Shown: piece by piece, positions 44,769 through 52,762 of the stretch
Layout: every line of letters begins with the position of its first letter
How positions within the stretch are numbered: position 1 is the stretch's first letter
NCBI RefSeq assembly: GCF_003319095.1
Contig: NZ_QOHI01000002.1
Span: 372,001 to 436,000 of the forward strand
DNA length: 64,000 nt
DNA from: Blastococcus sp. TBT05-19
GTDB taxonomy: Bacteria > Actinomycetota > Actinomycetes > Mycobacteriales > Geodermatophilaceae
Reading direction: 5' to 3'
Program-made: the position numbers and the translations under genes
Notes under the pieces: model-generated
Told to the model about the DNA's origin: nothing
The model's input: only the letters and a program-made list of their open reading frames with translations
The model's database searches: none

Positions 44769-44987
44769 ATGATGCTGCAGACGACCGTCTTCGCCGCCGC
44801 CCGCAGTCGCGCACACGGCCCCACGGCCGCGCTGTGGCACGCCGTGGAGCTGCACCGGCCGACGGCCGAGCTCGACGGCGCCTGCGAGCTCACCGTCTGC
44901 GGCTCGCTGGCCCGGGTCACCCCGGAGCAGGCGTGGCCGCTCCCGGGCGCCGACGTCTGCCCGGTCTGCGCCGTCCTCGCGCCCTGA
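44769..44987 (+). CDS. small cysteine-containing protein, unknown
   Basis: 72-residue protein, start ATG 44769 (a second ATG follows immediately). N-terminal half is Ala/Arg-rich; the C-terminal half has four cysteines (CELTVCGSLARV and VCPVCAVLAP), whose spacing could bind zinc or iron. Divergent from the MBL-fold gene. No recognised family. Coding is supported by a clean start, codon-typical third-position GC and the absence of an alternative gene on either strand, but it remains a modest call. No ribosome site is evident. Confidence 0.5.
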   Translation: MMLQTTVFAAARSRAHGPTAALWHAVELHRPTAELDGACELTVCGSLARVTPEQAWPLPGADVCPVCAVLAP

Positions 44988-45070
44988 CGCGCCCCTGACG
45001 CCCTGCCCCCGGGTCGGTCCGGCCCACCCCGGCGGCAGGAGCACCCTTCCCGGCCCCGCGCCGGGCCCGG

Positions 45071-45847
45071 TCAGCGCCCGGTGAAGACCGGCGGGCGCTT
45101 GGCGAGGAACGCCTCGACGGCCTCGCGGTGGTCGGCGCTCTGCCCGACCTCGGCCTGCAGCCGCGCCTCCAGCGCCAGCGTCGCCTCCAGCGAGTCGGTC
45201 GCGGCCGTCGCCAGCACCGTCTTCACCGCGCGGTAGGCAGCGGTGGGTCCGACGGCCAGCCGCTCGGCGAGCGCCCGCGCCTCCCCGAGCACCTCCTCGG
45301 CCGGGACCACGCGGTGGACCAGACCCCACTCCGCGGCCTTCTCCGCGACGAACGGCTCCGGGAACAGCAGCAGCTCCGCCGCCCGCGACCCGCCCACGCT
45401 GTGCACCAGCCGCGCGGCGAGCGCGGAGTCGCTGGACAGCCCGATGCCGGTGAACGCGGTGGTGAACTTCGCCCCGGCGGCCGCCACCCGGATGTCCCCT
45501 GCCAGCGCGATGCCGAGGCCCGCGCCGGCGCACGCGCCGTTGATCGCGACGACCACCGGAACCCGCAGCGCCGCCAGCGCCAGGACCAGCGGGTTGTACT
45601 CCTCCTCGACGACCGAGAGCGGCGCCTCGACCCCGCTCTGCATCTCCTGGAGGTGCTCGCCGAGGTCCTGACCGACGCAGAACGCCCGGCCGGTCCCGGT
45701 GAGCAGCAGCACGCGCACGGAGTCGTCCCCGGCCACGTCCTGGACGGCGGCGAGCAGGTCCCGGCGGGCGGCGTGGGTCAGACCCGGACGCTGCAGGGTC
45801 AGCGTGGTGACGCCGGCGGCGTCCTCCCTCGTCACGGTGTCGGACAT
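45071..45847 (-). CDS. enoyl-CoA hydratase/isomerase family protein (PaaG-like)
   Basis: 258-residue crotonase-fold protein acting on CoA thioesters. The oxyanion-hole glycine lies in GRAFCVGQDLGEH, and AINGACAGAGLGIALAGDIR carries the second backbone NH donor. At the catalytic position the sequence is FTGIGLSSDSALAARLV: the glutamate pair of hydratases is replaced by a single Asp, as in PaaG isomerases. This suggests double-bond isomerisation or ring opening rather than simple hydration. ATG at 45847, GAGGCGGGAC upstream. No paa genes are near, so the pathway is unknown. Confidence 0.88.
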   Translation of the reverse strand: MSDTVTREDAAGVTTLTLQRPGLTHAARRDLLAAVQDVAGDDSVRVLLLTGTGRAFCVGQDLGEHLQEMQSGVEAPLSVVEEEYNPLVLALAALRVPVVVAINGACAGAGLGIALAGDIRVAAAGAKFTTAFTGIGLSSDSALAARLVHSVGGSRAAELLLFPEPFVAEKAAEWGLVHRVVPAEEVLGEARALAERLAVGPTAAYRAVKTVLATAATDSLEATLALEARLQAEVGQSADHREAVEAFLAKRPPVFTGR

Positions 45848-46151
45848 GGTCCCGCCTCCCGGCTCCGGTGGAGGACGGCGCCGGCCGCCGTCCCGCCTGG
45901 TCGCCCACCCTGTCACGCGGACGGGTGGTCTCCGGGCGGAGGGCCGTGTCCCCGCGAGCACGGGGAGCGACCGGCACGCCGGAGGACCGCCCGCGGAGGG
46001 GCACCGGGTCCGGAGCCCGTCACCCGGTCGGGGAGCATGGGCGGGCAGCCATGTGTAACGGGGCTGCTCACTGGACAGCAACCGAGGGGCGCCGCACGGC
46101 ACCGGACGGCGATCGGCCTGGAGAGCGGGCTCGGGACGAGGAGTGACCTCC
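45848..46151. other. divergent intergenic region
   Basis: 304 bp between the enoyl-CoA hydratase homologue and the first tandem kinase gene, presumably holding both promoters. Stretch 46050-46080 is locally less GC-rich (ATGTGTAACGGGGCTGCTCA) and could contain a promoter, but no convincing -35/-10 pair, hairpin or open reading frame with coding character is seen. Confidence 0.4.
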
Positions 46152-47753
46152 GTGGTGGAACCAGGGCGCCGGTGCCTCGGGGACCGCTACGAGCTGCACC
46201 AGCTGATCGCCGCTGGCGGAATGGGCCAGGTCTGGCGAGGTCTGGACATCGCCCTGCACCGGCCGGTGGCCGTCAAGGTCCTGCGCAGCGAGTACACCGG
46301 TGACCCGACCTTCGTCGCCCGCTTCCGGGCCGAGGCGCAGCACGCCGCCGCCCTGAGCCACCCGAACATCGCCGCCGTCTTCGACTACGGCGAGGAGACC
46401 GCGCAGGACGGGTCGGGGGAGACCCTCGCCTACCTGGTGATGGAGCTCGTCGAGGGGGAGCCGCTGTCGGCGCTGCTCCGCCGCGAGGGGGCGCTGCCCG
46501 CACCCACCACGCTCGAGCTGCTCCGCCAGACCGCGTCCGCGCTGGCCGAGGCGCACCGCGTCGGTATGGTCCACCGCGACGTGAAGCCCGGCAACATCCT
46601 GGTGCGGCCCGACGGCACCGTGAAGATCACCGACTTCGGCATCGCCTGGTCGGCCCGCAGCGTCGCGCTCACCCGCACCGGGCAGGTCATCGGCACCCCG
46701 CAGTACCTCTCGCCGGAGCAGGCGGAGGGACGGCACGCCAGCCCGGCCAGCGACGTCTACGCGCTCGGCCTGATCGGCTACGAGTGCCTCACCGGTCGTC
46801 CGGCGTTCGAGGGCGACAACGCGGTGACCATCGCCCTCAAGCAGGTGCAGCAGGAGCCCGAGCCGTTGCCGGACGAGCTGCCGCCGGGCGTCCGCACCCT
46901 GATCGGGCGGGCTCTGCTCAAGAACCCGTCGGCGCGCATCCCCGACGGCGCCGCGTTCGTGGCTGCGATCGCCGACGTCGAGGCAGGCCGCGAGATCGCT
47001 CCGGCCGAGGGCACGGTCACGGCCGCTGCCGTCGCCGGCCCCCTACCCGTCTCCGCTCCCGGGGAGCGCCGCCGGTCGGCGTCGTCCCGTCCGGGCGGAT
47101 CCCGGACCGAGCCCGGGTTCACCCGGCCCCCCGCGGCGCGCCGCCGCAACCGGCTCACCGTCGTCCTGCTCCCGCTGCTCGGTCTGCTCGCCGGCGCGGG
47201 GATCACCGCGGCGGTGCTGCACTCGCTCACCCAGGAGACCCCCGCGACCACCGCCTCGGCCGCCGAGCAGCCGATCAGCGGCAGCTTCGTGCTGGACGAG
47301 GACGACTACGTCGGCCGCCCGGTCGGTGAGGTCACCGACCGGCTCACCGCGCTCGGCCTCACCGTCACGGTGCGGGCCGAGGCGCGCGACGACGTCGTGC
47401 CCGACCGGGTCACCGGCGTCGAGCCGGCCGGCCGGCAGCTCCGGGCCGGCGACGAGGTGGTCGTGTACTACGCCGCCGCGGCGGAGCGACGCAGCTCGAA
47501 CCCCGGCTCGGCCCAGACCGGTGCCGCCGTCGACCCAGGTCCGGTGGCGCCGGCCACCCAGGAGCCCGTCGTCGAGGAGGCCGAGCCCGCGGCCCCCACG
47601 ACGGAGGAGTCGGCGCCGACGCCCACGCTCGCCGCCACCCCCACGACCCAGGCCCCGGAGCCGACCGAGCCGGAGCAGACGGCCTCGCCGTCGTCCGCCT
47701 CCCCGACGACGGCCTCCCCTGCCGCCACCACCACGCCGTCCCCGGCCGCGTGA
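46152..47753 (+). CDS. transmembrane serine/threonine kinase, PknA-like (tandem copy 1)
   Basis: 533-residue receptor kinase. Kinase domain complete: [12 protein letters not shown]42, [29 protein letters not shown]. Then a basic/Pro-rich linker, a transmembrane helix (LTVVLLPLLGLLAGAGITAA), one PASTA-like module (YVGRPVGEVTDRLTALGLTV) and a Pro/Thr/Ser tail. The GTG at 46152 is chosen because GAGGAG ends 8 bases upstream; the GTG at 46143 overlaps that site. Its stop overlaps the next, highly similar kinase gene (GTGA). Closest in-window relative besides its twin is PknA. No phosphatase is adjacent, so PstP may serve it. Targets unknown. Confidence 0.92.
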   Translation: MVEPGRRCLGDRYELHQLIAAGGMGQVWRGLDIALHRPVAVKVLRSEYTGDPTFVARFRAEAQHAAALSHPNIAAVFDYGEETAQDGSGETLAYLVMELVEGEPLSALLRREGALPAPTTLELLRQTASALAEAHRVGMVHRDVKPGNILVRPDGTVKITDFGIAWSARSVALTRTGQVIGTPQYLSPEQAEGRHASPASDVYALGLIGYECLTGRPAFEGDNAVTIALKQVQQEPEPLPDELPPGVRTLIGRALLKNPSARIPDGAAFVAAIADVEAGREIAPAEGTVTAAAVAGPLPVSAPGERRRSASSRPGGSRTEPGFTRPPAARRRNRLTVVLLPLLGLLAGAGITAAVLHSLTQETPATTASAAEQPISGSFVLDEDDYVGRPVGEVTDRLTALGLTVTVRAEARDDVVPDRVTGVEPAGRQLRAGDEVVVYYAAAAERRSSNPGSAQTGAAVDPGPVAPATQEPVVEEAEPAAPTTEESAPTPTLAATPTTQAPEPTEPEQTASPSSASPTTASPAATTTPSPAA

Positions 47754-49237
47754 CCGGGAGGCCCCACCCGGCCGGCGCCTCGCTGCTGGGCGGCCGCTAC
47801 GAGCTCCTCTCGTTGCTGGCCACCGGCGGGATGGGGCAGGTCTGGCGGGGACGGGACACCCTGCTCCGCCGCCCGGTGGCGGTGAAGGTGCTGCGCAGCG
47901 AGTACACCGGCGACGCCACGTTCCTGGCCCGCTTCCGGGCCGAGGCGCAGCACACCGCCGCGCTCGCGCACCGCAACATCGCGGCGCTGTTCGACTACGG
48001 GGAGACGTCGGCCGACGACGGCGAGCACCTGGCCTACCTCGTCATGGAGCTGGTCGAGGGCGAGTCGCTGGCCCAGCTGCTGACCCGCGAGGGCCGGCTG
48101 GGCCCCGACCGCACCCTCGACGTGCTGTGCCAGGCGGCGTCCGGGCTGGCCGCCGCGCACGCGGCGGGGCTCGTCCACCGGGACGTGAAGCCCGGCAACC
48201 TGCTGGTCGCCACCGACGGCACCGTCAAGATCACCGACTTCGGCATCGCCTGGTCGGCCGGCAGCGCCCCGTTGACCCAGACCGGCCAGGTCGTGGGCAC
48301 CGCGCACTACCTCTCGCCGGAGCAGGCGGCCGGGGAGAAGGCAGGTCCGGCCAGCGACGTCTACGCGCTGGGCATGATCGGCTACGAGTGCCTGGCCGGG
48401 CACCGCGCCTTCGACGGCGAGAACTCCGTGCAGATCGCGCTGCGCCAGCTCCGCGAGGTGCCGGCGCCGCTCCCGGGCGACGTGCCCGAGCAGGTCCGCA
48501 TCCTCGTGGACCGGGCCCTCCTCAAGGACCCCGCCGAGCGCTTCTCCGACGGCGCCGCGTTCCGGGACGCCGTGGACGACGTGCGCTCCGGGCGCCCCCT
48601 GTCACCGGTCCCCCTCGCCCGCGACACCCGCCCCTTCACGGCGGCCGGCGTGGGTCCGCGGCCGCTGCACCGGCGGGTGCTGGCCCCGGTCGCGGCGCTG
48701 GTGGTCGGTGCCGGGCTGGGTATCGCGGCGCTGCAGGTGTGGGGCGCCGCGCCCGCCGTGCCCGTGGCCGAGGCGGCGGTGCCCGAGTCGGTCGAGGTCC
48801 GCAGCGACGAGCTCGTCGGCCGACCGGTCGACCAGGTGGAGGCCGAGCTCACCGACCGCGGCCTCGGCGTGCGGCGGGAGGCCCGGGAGACGGCCGATGC
48901 GCCGGCCGGGCAGGTGGTCGCCGTCGGACCGGTGGGTGCGCTGGCGCCGGGAACGGTCGTCACGCTCACCTACGCGGTCGCCCCTCCGGCCCCTGTGCCG
49001 CCGGCTCCCGCGCCGGCGCCGGCGCCGGCGCCGGCGCCGGTGGTGGAGGTCGTCAGCCCCGCCCCCGCGCCTGCCCCCGCGCCTGCACCCGCACCCGCAC
49101 CCGCACCCGCCCCGGCCGGGGACGACGACGGCGAGGACGACGGGGACGACGGGGACGACGACCGTGCGAGCGACGGGCGCGGCAACGGGAACGGGAACGA
49201 CAAGGGCAAGGGCAAGGGCCGGGGCGAGGACGACTGA
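47750..49237 (+). CDS. transmembrane serine/threonine kinase, PknA-like (tandem copy 2)
   Basis: 495-residue twin of the preceding kinase, sharing [33 protein letters not shown] and [14 protein letters not shown]. Catalytic residues intact (K46, [11 protein letters not shown]). Activation loop [21 protein letters not shown] transmembrane helix ([20 protein letters not shown]) leads to a single PASTA-like module ([20 protein letters not shown]), then a Pro-Ala repeat tail and a strikingly acidic/basic C-terminus ([15 protein letters not shown], then [15 protein letters not shown]). GTG start overlaps the previous stop. Convergent with the next gene, 15 bp away. Confidence 0.92.
   Translation: MTGRPHPAGASLLGGRYELLSLLATGGMGQVWRGRDTLLRRPVAVKVLRSEYTGDATFLARFRAEAQHTAALAHRNIAALFDYGETSADDGEHLAYLVMELVEGESLAQLLTREGRLGPDRTLDVLCQAASGLAAAHAAGLVHRDVKPGNLLVATDGTVKITDFGIAWSAGSAPLTQTGQVVGTAHYLSPEQAAGEKAGPASDVYALGMIGYECLAGHRAFDGENSVQIALRQLREVPAPLPGDVPEQVRILVDRALLKDPAERFSDGAAFRDAVDDVRSGRPLSPVPLARDTRPFTAAGVGPRPLHRRVLAPVAALVVGAGLGIAALQVWGAAPAVPVAEAAVPESVEVRSDELVGRPVDQVEAELTDRGLGVRREARETADAPAGQVVAVGPVGALAPGTVVTLTYAVAPPAPVPPAPAPAPAPAPAPVVEVVSPAPAPAPAPAPAPAPAPAPAGDDDGEDDGDDGDDDRASDGRGNGNGNDKGKGKGRGEDD
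49009..49115 (+). repeat. GCGCCG/CACCCG short repeats encoding Pro-Ala tail
   Basis: Tandem GCGCCG units at 49009-49040 and CACCCG/CGCCTG-type units at 49062-49115 encode alternating Pro-Ala in the second kinase. Slippage-prone low-complexity DNA. Confidence 0.8.
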
Positions 49238-49252
49238 CCCCCGGTCGCGACG

Positions 49253-49963
49253 TCAGGCGGAGCGGCGTCCGGCGGTGAGCCAGAGGGCGCCGCCGAGGGC
49301 ACCCAGTGCCGCGGTGAGCAGGAAGCCGCGGTCGCTGTCGGCGTTGGGGAGCACGACCAGCACCCAGAACACAGCCAGCCCCACCAGCCCGGCGGCCGCG
49401 AGGGTCCACCCCGCACGCCCCAGGCGGCGCGCGCCGGGGACCAGGTCGGCGACCGCGGCCAGACCCAGCACCACGCACAGCGTGGCGAAGGCCGACCACA
49501 GCGGGACGGCTGACCAGAACGAAGTGGTGCCGAAGTCGAGGGCCAGGCCCAGCTGGAGGAGGACCAGCGAGAGCACGACCAGTCCCGCCGCCACGAGCAG
49601 CGACCGGTCGCGCGGCGCTCGCACCTTCTTCGGCGCCACGGTCGGGCCGGCGGTGTCGCTCTCCAGGGTCTGCGGCCACGACGCCGCGGGCGGCGGGGGC
49701 GGCGGGGGCGGCGGGGGCGGCGGCGTGCCGAGACCGGGCAGCCCGGGGACGAAGTCCACCGGACCGGTGGGCTGCGCGGGCGCGGGCGCGGGCGCGGGGG
49801 CTTCGGCGGGGGCGGGCGGCGGCACCGGGGCCGACGGCGGCGGGAGCTGCTGCACCGAGGTGGCGCCGGCCGGGGCCGGCGTCACCACCGGGATCTCCTG
49901 CGTGCTGGGGGAGCGCGGAGCGGTACCCAGGTCGGGGGACTGCTGGTCGGACGGCGTGCTCAT
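49253..49963 (-). CDS. Pro-rich membrane protein, unknown
   Basis: 236-residue protein. The first 115 residues are Pro/Ala-rich with an uninterrupted run of about 12 prolines, then four predicted transmembrane helices ([60 protein letters not shown] and one near the C-terminus), ending in a short basic tail GRRSA. ATG with GAGGAGGC upstream. No conserved domain recognised. Convergent with the second kinase; a Pro-rich cytoplasmic stalk on a small membrane protein is a common substrate layout for actinobacterial kinases, but that link is speculative. Confidence 0.8.
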   Translation of the reverse strand: MSTPSDQQSPDLGTAPRSPSTQEIPVVTPAPAGATSVQQLPPPSAPVPPPAPAEAPAPAPAPAQPTGPVDFVPGLPGLGTPPPPPPPPPPPPAASWPQTLESDTAGPTVAPKKVRAPRDRSLLVAAGLVVLSLVLLQLGLALDFGTTSFWSAVPLWSAFATLCVVLGLAAVADLVPGARRLGRAGWTLAAAGLVGLAVFWVLVVLPNADSDRGFLLTAALGALGGALWLTAGRRSA

Positions 49964-50101
49964 CGGTGCCTCCTCGCGGCTCCGGCAGATCGCCGGTCGG
50001 TGCGTTTTCCTCCCGCACGCTATCGGCGGGGGCCCGCCGGAGCAGCGGGACGCCCCGATCGGGTGGCGGTGTCCGGACCTGCCGGCCCGGTGCGGCGGCC
50101 C

Positions 50102-50107
50102 TAGGGT
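50102..50107 (+). promoter_or_regulatory. -10 box of leaderless cinA
   Basis: TAGGGT, seven bases from the cinA GTG at 50115; no Shine-Dalgarno present. Confidence 0.5.
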
Positions 50108-50114
50108 CGGCTGC

Positions 50115-51398
50115 GTGGTCACGCGCGCCGGCATCGTCGTCACGGGCACCGAGGTGCTCACCGGCCGGGTGGCCGACCGCAACGGGCCCTGGCTGGCCGA
50201 GCAGCTGCGCCGGCTCGGGATCGACGTCGGCCACGTCGTCGTGGTCGGTGACCGGCCCGACGACCTGCGCGCGACGCTGGCCTTCCTCGCCGGCCTGGGC
50301 ACCGATCTGCTGATCACCTCCGGCGGCCTGGGCCCGACCGCCGATGACCTCACCGCGCAGGTGGTCGCCGACTTCCAGGGCCGTCCGACGGCGGTGGACC
50401 CCGCGCTCGAGCAGCGGGTCGCCGCGGTCGTCGAGCGGCTGATGGCCCGCCGGGGCTGGCGGGCGGACCCGGAGGCCACCGCCGCCGGCGTGCGCAAGCA
50501 GGCGACGGTGCCCGACGGCGCGACGGTGCTGGAGCCGGTGGGCACCGCACCGGGCCTCGTCGTCCCGCCGGCCGACGGCACGGAGGGTCCCCCGGTCGTG
50601 GTGCTGCCCGGCCCGCCGGGGGAGCTGCAGGGCATGTGGCCCGCGGCCGTGGCCGCCCCGGCGGTGCGCGCGCTGCTCGAGGGGACGACGGAGCTGCACC
50701 AGCGGACGCTGCGGCTGTGGGGAACCCTCGAGGCGCAGCTCGCGTCCACCCTCCGCGAGGTCGAACCGGGGCTGGCGGGCCTGGAGATCACCACCTGCCT
50801 GCGCGAGGGCGAGCTGGAGATCGTCACCCGGTTCTCCCCCGATGCCGAGACGGCCTACGACCGCTTCGCCGGCGTCGTCACCGACCGGTACCGGGACACC
50901 GTCTTCTCCACCGGCCCCACGCTCGACGAGCTGGTCGCGCAGGCGCTCGGCGACCGAGGGCTCACGATCGCGACCGGGGAGTCGTGCACCGGCGGGCTCC
51001 TCTCGGCCCGGCTCGTGGAGCGCCCCGGCTCCTCGACGTACGTCCTGGGCGGCGTGACCGCCTATGCGAACGCCGCGAAGCAGCAGCTGCTGGGCGTGCC
51101 CGCGGAGCTGCTCGCCGAGCACGGGGCGGTCAGCGCGGAGGTGGCCCGGGCGCTGGCCGACGGCGCCCGGTCGCGGTTCGGGGCGGACGTCGGGGTGGGC
51201 ATCACGGGGGTGGCCGGCCCGGGTGGCGGCAGCAGCGGCAAGCCGGTGGGCACCGTGCACGTCTGCGTGGTCGGCCCGGACGGCGTGCGGGAGCGGGCCC
51301 TGCGGCTGCAGGGCTCCCGGACGGCGGTGCGGGAACGGTCGGTCACGATGGCGATGCACCTGCTCCGCGAGCTGCTGGTCGGTGGCCCCCCGGCATGA
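50115..51398 (+). CDS. cinA: CinA family protein (competence/damage-inducible, nicotinamide-nucleotide amidase)
   Basis: 427-residue two-domain protein. N-terminal COG1058 domain, a MoaB/MogA-like fold ([54 protein letters not shown]), hydrolyses ADP-ribose in studied members. The C-terminal PncC domain ([57 protein letters not shown]) deamidates nicotinamide mononucleotide, recycling NAD breakdown products. The GTG start looks leaderless. Overlaps the following SRPBCC gene by ATGA. The link with competence in other bacteria is through recA co-transcription, not seen here. Confidence 0.95.
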   Translation: MVTRAGIVVTGTEVLTGRVADRNGPWLAEQLRRLGIDVGHVVVVGDRPDDLRATLAFLAGLGTDLLITSGGLGPTADDLTAQVVADFQGRPTAVDPALEQRVAAVVERLMARRGWRADPEATAAGVRKQATVPDGATVLEPVGTAPGLVVPPADGTEGPPVVVLPGPPGELQGMWPAAVAAPAVRALLEGTTELHQRTLRLWGTLEAQLASTLREVEPGLAGLEITTCLREGELEIVTRFSPDAETAYDRFAGVVTDRYRDTVFSTGPTLDELVAQALGDRGLTIATGESCTGGLLSARLVERPGSSTYVLGGVTAYANAAKQQLLGVPAELLAEHGAVSAEVARALADGARSRFGADVGVGITGVAGPGGGSSGKPVGTVHVCVVGPDGVRERALRLQGSRTAVRERSVTMAMHLLRELLVGGPPA

Positions 51399-51778
51399 CG
51401 ACGACCACGCTGCACGCGACCGGGTCGCTGCCCCCGGCGGAGGTCTGGGAGCGCTACCGCCTGCTCGACCGCTGGCCGGACTGGGCGCCGCAGATCACCG
51501 GCGTCGAGTGCCCGCAGCGCGAGCTCACCGCCGGCGCCCGCGGCCGGGTGCGCGGCCTGGGCGTCCCGCTGCCGTTCACCATCGAGGCGGTCGATCCCGC
51601 GGCCCGCTCGTGGTCGTGGACGGTCGCCGTCGGCCCGCTGCGGATGCGGCTGCACCACTGGGTCGTCGCCGGCCCGGGCGGCGGCACGACCACCGGCCTG
51701 CGGACCACCGGTCCGGCGCCGCTGGTGCTCGGCTACGCGCCGCTGGCGCTCTGGGCGCTGCAGCGGCTGGTGCGCTGA
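51395..51778 (+). CDS. SRPBCC family protein
   Basis: 127-residue START/polyketide-cyclase-like protein. Pattern: [53 protein letters not shown], then strands ending in a short C-terminal helix ([10 protein letters not shown]). Probably binds a hydrophobic small molecule or lipid. Start ATG overlaps the cinA stop (ATGA), so the pair is translationally coupled; the functional reason is not evident. Distinct from the other SRPBCC protein in the window, with little similarity beyond the fold. Confidence 0.82.
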   Translation: MTTTTLHATGSLPPAEVWERYRLLDRWPDWAPQITGVECPQRELTAGARGRVRGLGVPLPFTIEAVDPAARSWSWTVAVGPLRMRLHHWVVAGPGGGTTTGLRTTGPAPLVLGYAPLALWALQRLVR

Positions 51779-51788
51779 GCGGGCCGGG

Positions 51789-52625
51789 TCAGCCGAGCAG
51801 CGCCGGCGGGCCGTCGGGTGCGGTCGCCTTGCTCACCGGTGCGCCGTCGAGCCGGGCGTGGATGATCAGCCGCTGCTCGGCGGAGTACTTCGGGTGGCAG
51901 GTGGTCAGGGTGAGGAACGCGTCGGTGGGGGATCCGCCGTCCGGCCCGCCGGGTGTCGGCGCGATGACCGACACCTGTGACGGCCGGACGATCTCCCGGC
52001 CCGGGATGCCGGTGGGGTCGCCGCCGAAGCTGCCCGTGGCCGGATCGCCGAGCACGCGGTAGACGAACCAGGAGTCGGCGGTCTCGACGACGATCGGGTC
52101 GCCCGGCAGCATCCGGTCCAGGTGGAGGAAGGGCGAGCCACGGCCGACGCGGTGACCGGCCACGGCGAAGTTCCCCTGCTCCCCCGGCATCGCGGTCCCG
52201 ATGTAGTGGCCCGGCCCCTGCTCGAGCTGGACCTCCGAGGCGCCCTCGACGACGACGCGGGCGTAGTCCTCGCCCAGCCGGGGGATGTGCAGGATCGCGA
52301 AGGGGTCACCGACACCGACGTCGATGGTCGCGGGGGTGTGCGGCGCGGGTGCGGCGGGGTCCGCGGGAGCGGAAGGGGAGGTCACCGTGGGCGAGCCGGC
52401 CCATCGGTCCTGGACCTCCTCGCTGAGCTGGTCCTGGGCCCGGGCGGCGAGCAGGTCGGTGACCCACAGCTGGTAGACGACGAAGAGCAGCGCGACCAGG
52501 CCGATGGTGAGCAGCGTCTGCCCGGTGCCGCGGACGAACGTGCGACCCAGGTCCCGGCGCGGGGGAGGGTTGTCGGCGTCGGGGGTCGCTCCCCGTGAGA
52601 CACCGGGGTCCAGTGCGCTGGTCAC
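51789..52625 (-). CDS. class E sortase
   Basis: 278-residue membrane transpeptidase. One N-terminal transmembrane helix (LLTIGLVALLFVVYQLWVTD), a Pro/Ala/Ser linker, and a sortase barrel with the triad H158 (AGHRVG), C243 (TLTTCHPKYSAEQR) and R252. Class E sortases recognise LAXTG signals and attach proteins to peptidoglycan, and the gene immediately upstream in transcription encodes a protein ending in LAYTG. GTG start. Two strong hairpins separate the genes, so it probably has its own promoter or is expressed at a lower level than its substrate. Confidence 0.93.
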   Translation of the reverse strand: MTSALDPGVSRGATPDADNPPPRRDLGRTFVRGTGQTLLTIGLVALLFVVYQLWVTDLLAARAQDQLSEEVQDRWAGSPTVTSPSAPADPAAPAPHTPATIDVGVGDPFAILHIPRLGEDYARVVVEGASEVQLEQGPGHYIGTAMPGEQGNFAVAGHRVGRGSPFLHLDRMLPGDPIVVETADSWFVYRVLGDPATGSFGGDPTGIPGREIVRPSQVSVIAPTPGGPDGGSPTDAFLTLTTCHPKYSAEQRLIIHARLDGAPVSKATAPDGPPALLG

Positions 52626-52669
52626 CGCAGATCACCTCCGGGTCGTCCCTGGGTCGTGCTCGATGGGGT

Positions 52670-52708
52670 CGACGCCGCCTGCCGGGGGGCGCCCGGCAGG
52701 CGGCGTCG
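52670..52708 (-). terminator. hairpin between LAYTG gene and sortase gene (distal)
   Basis: Perfect 17-bp stem (52670-52686 with 52692-52708) and a 5-nt loop, 45 bp before the sortase start on the minus strand. Confidence 0.8.
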
Positions 52709-52719
52709 TGAGGTGGAGC

Positions 52720-52758
52720 CCGGTCCGCCGCCCCGAGATGGTCCGGGCGGCGGACCGG
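52720..52758 (-). terminator. hairpin directly after LAYTG gene (proximal)
   Basis: Perfect 14-bp stem (52720-52733 with 52745-52758) and an 11-nt loop, four bases after the stop codon of the surface protein gene. Confidence 0.8.
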
Positions 52759-52762
52759 TGGA

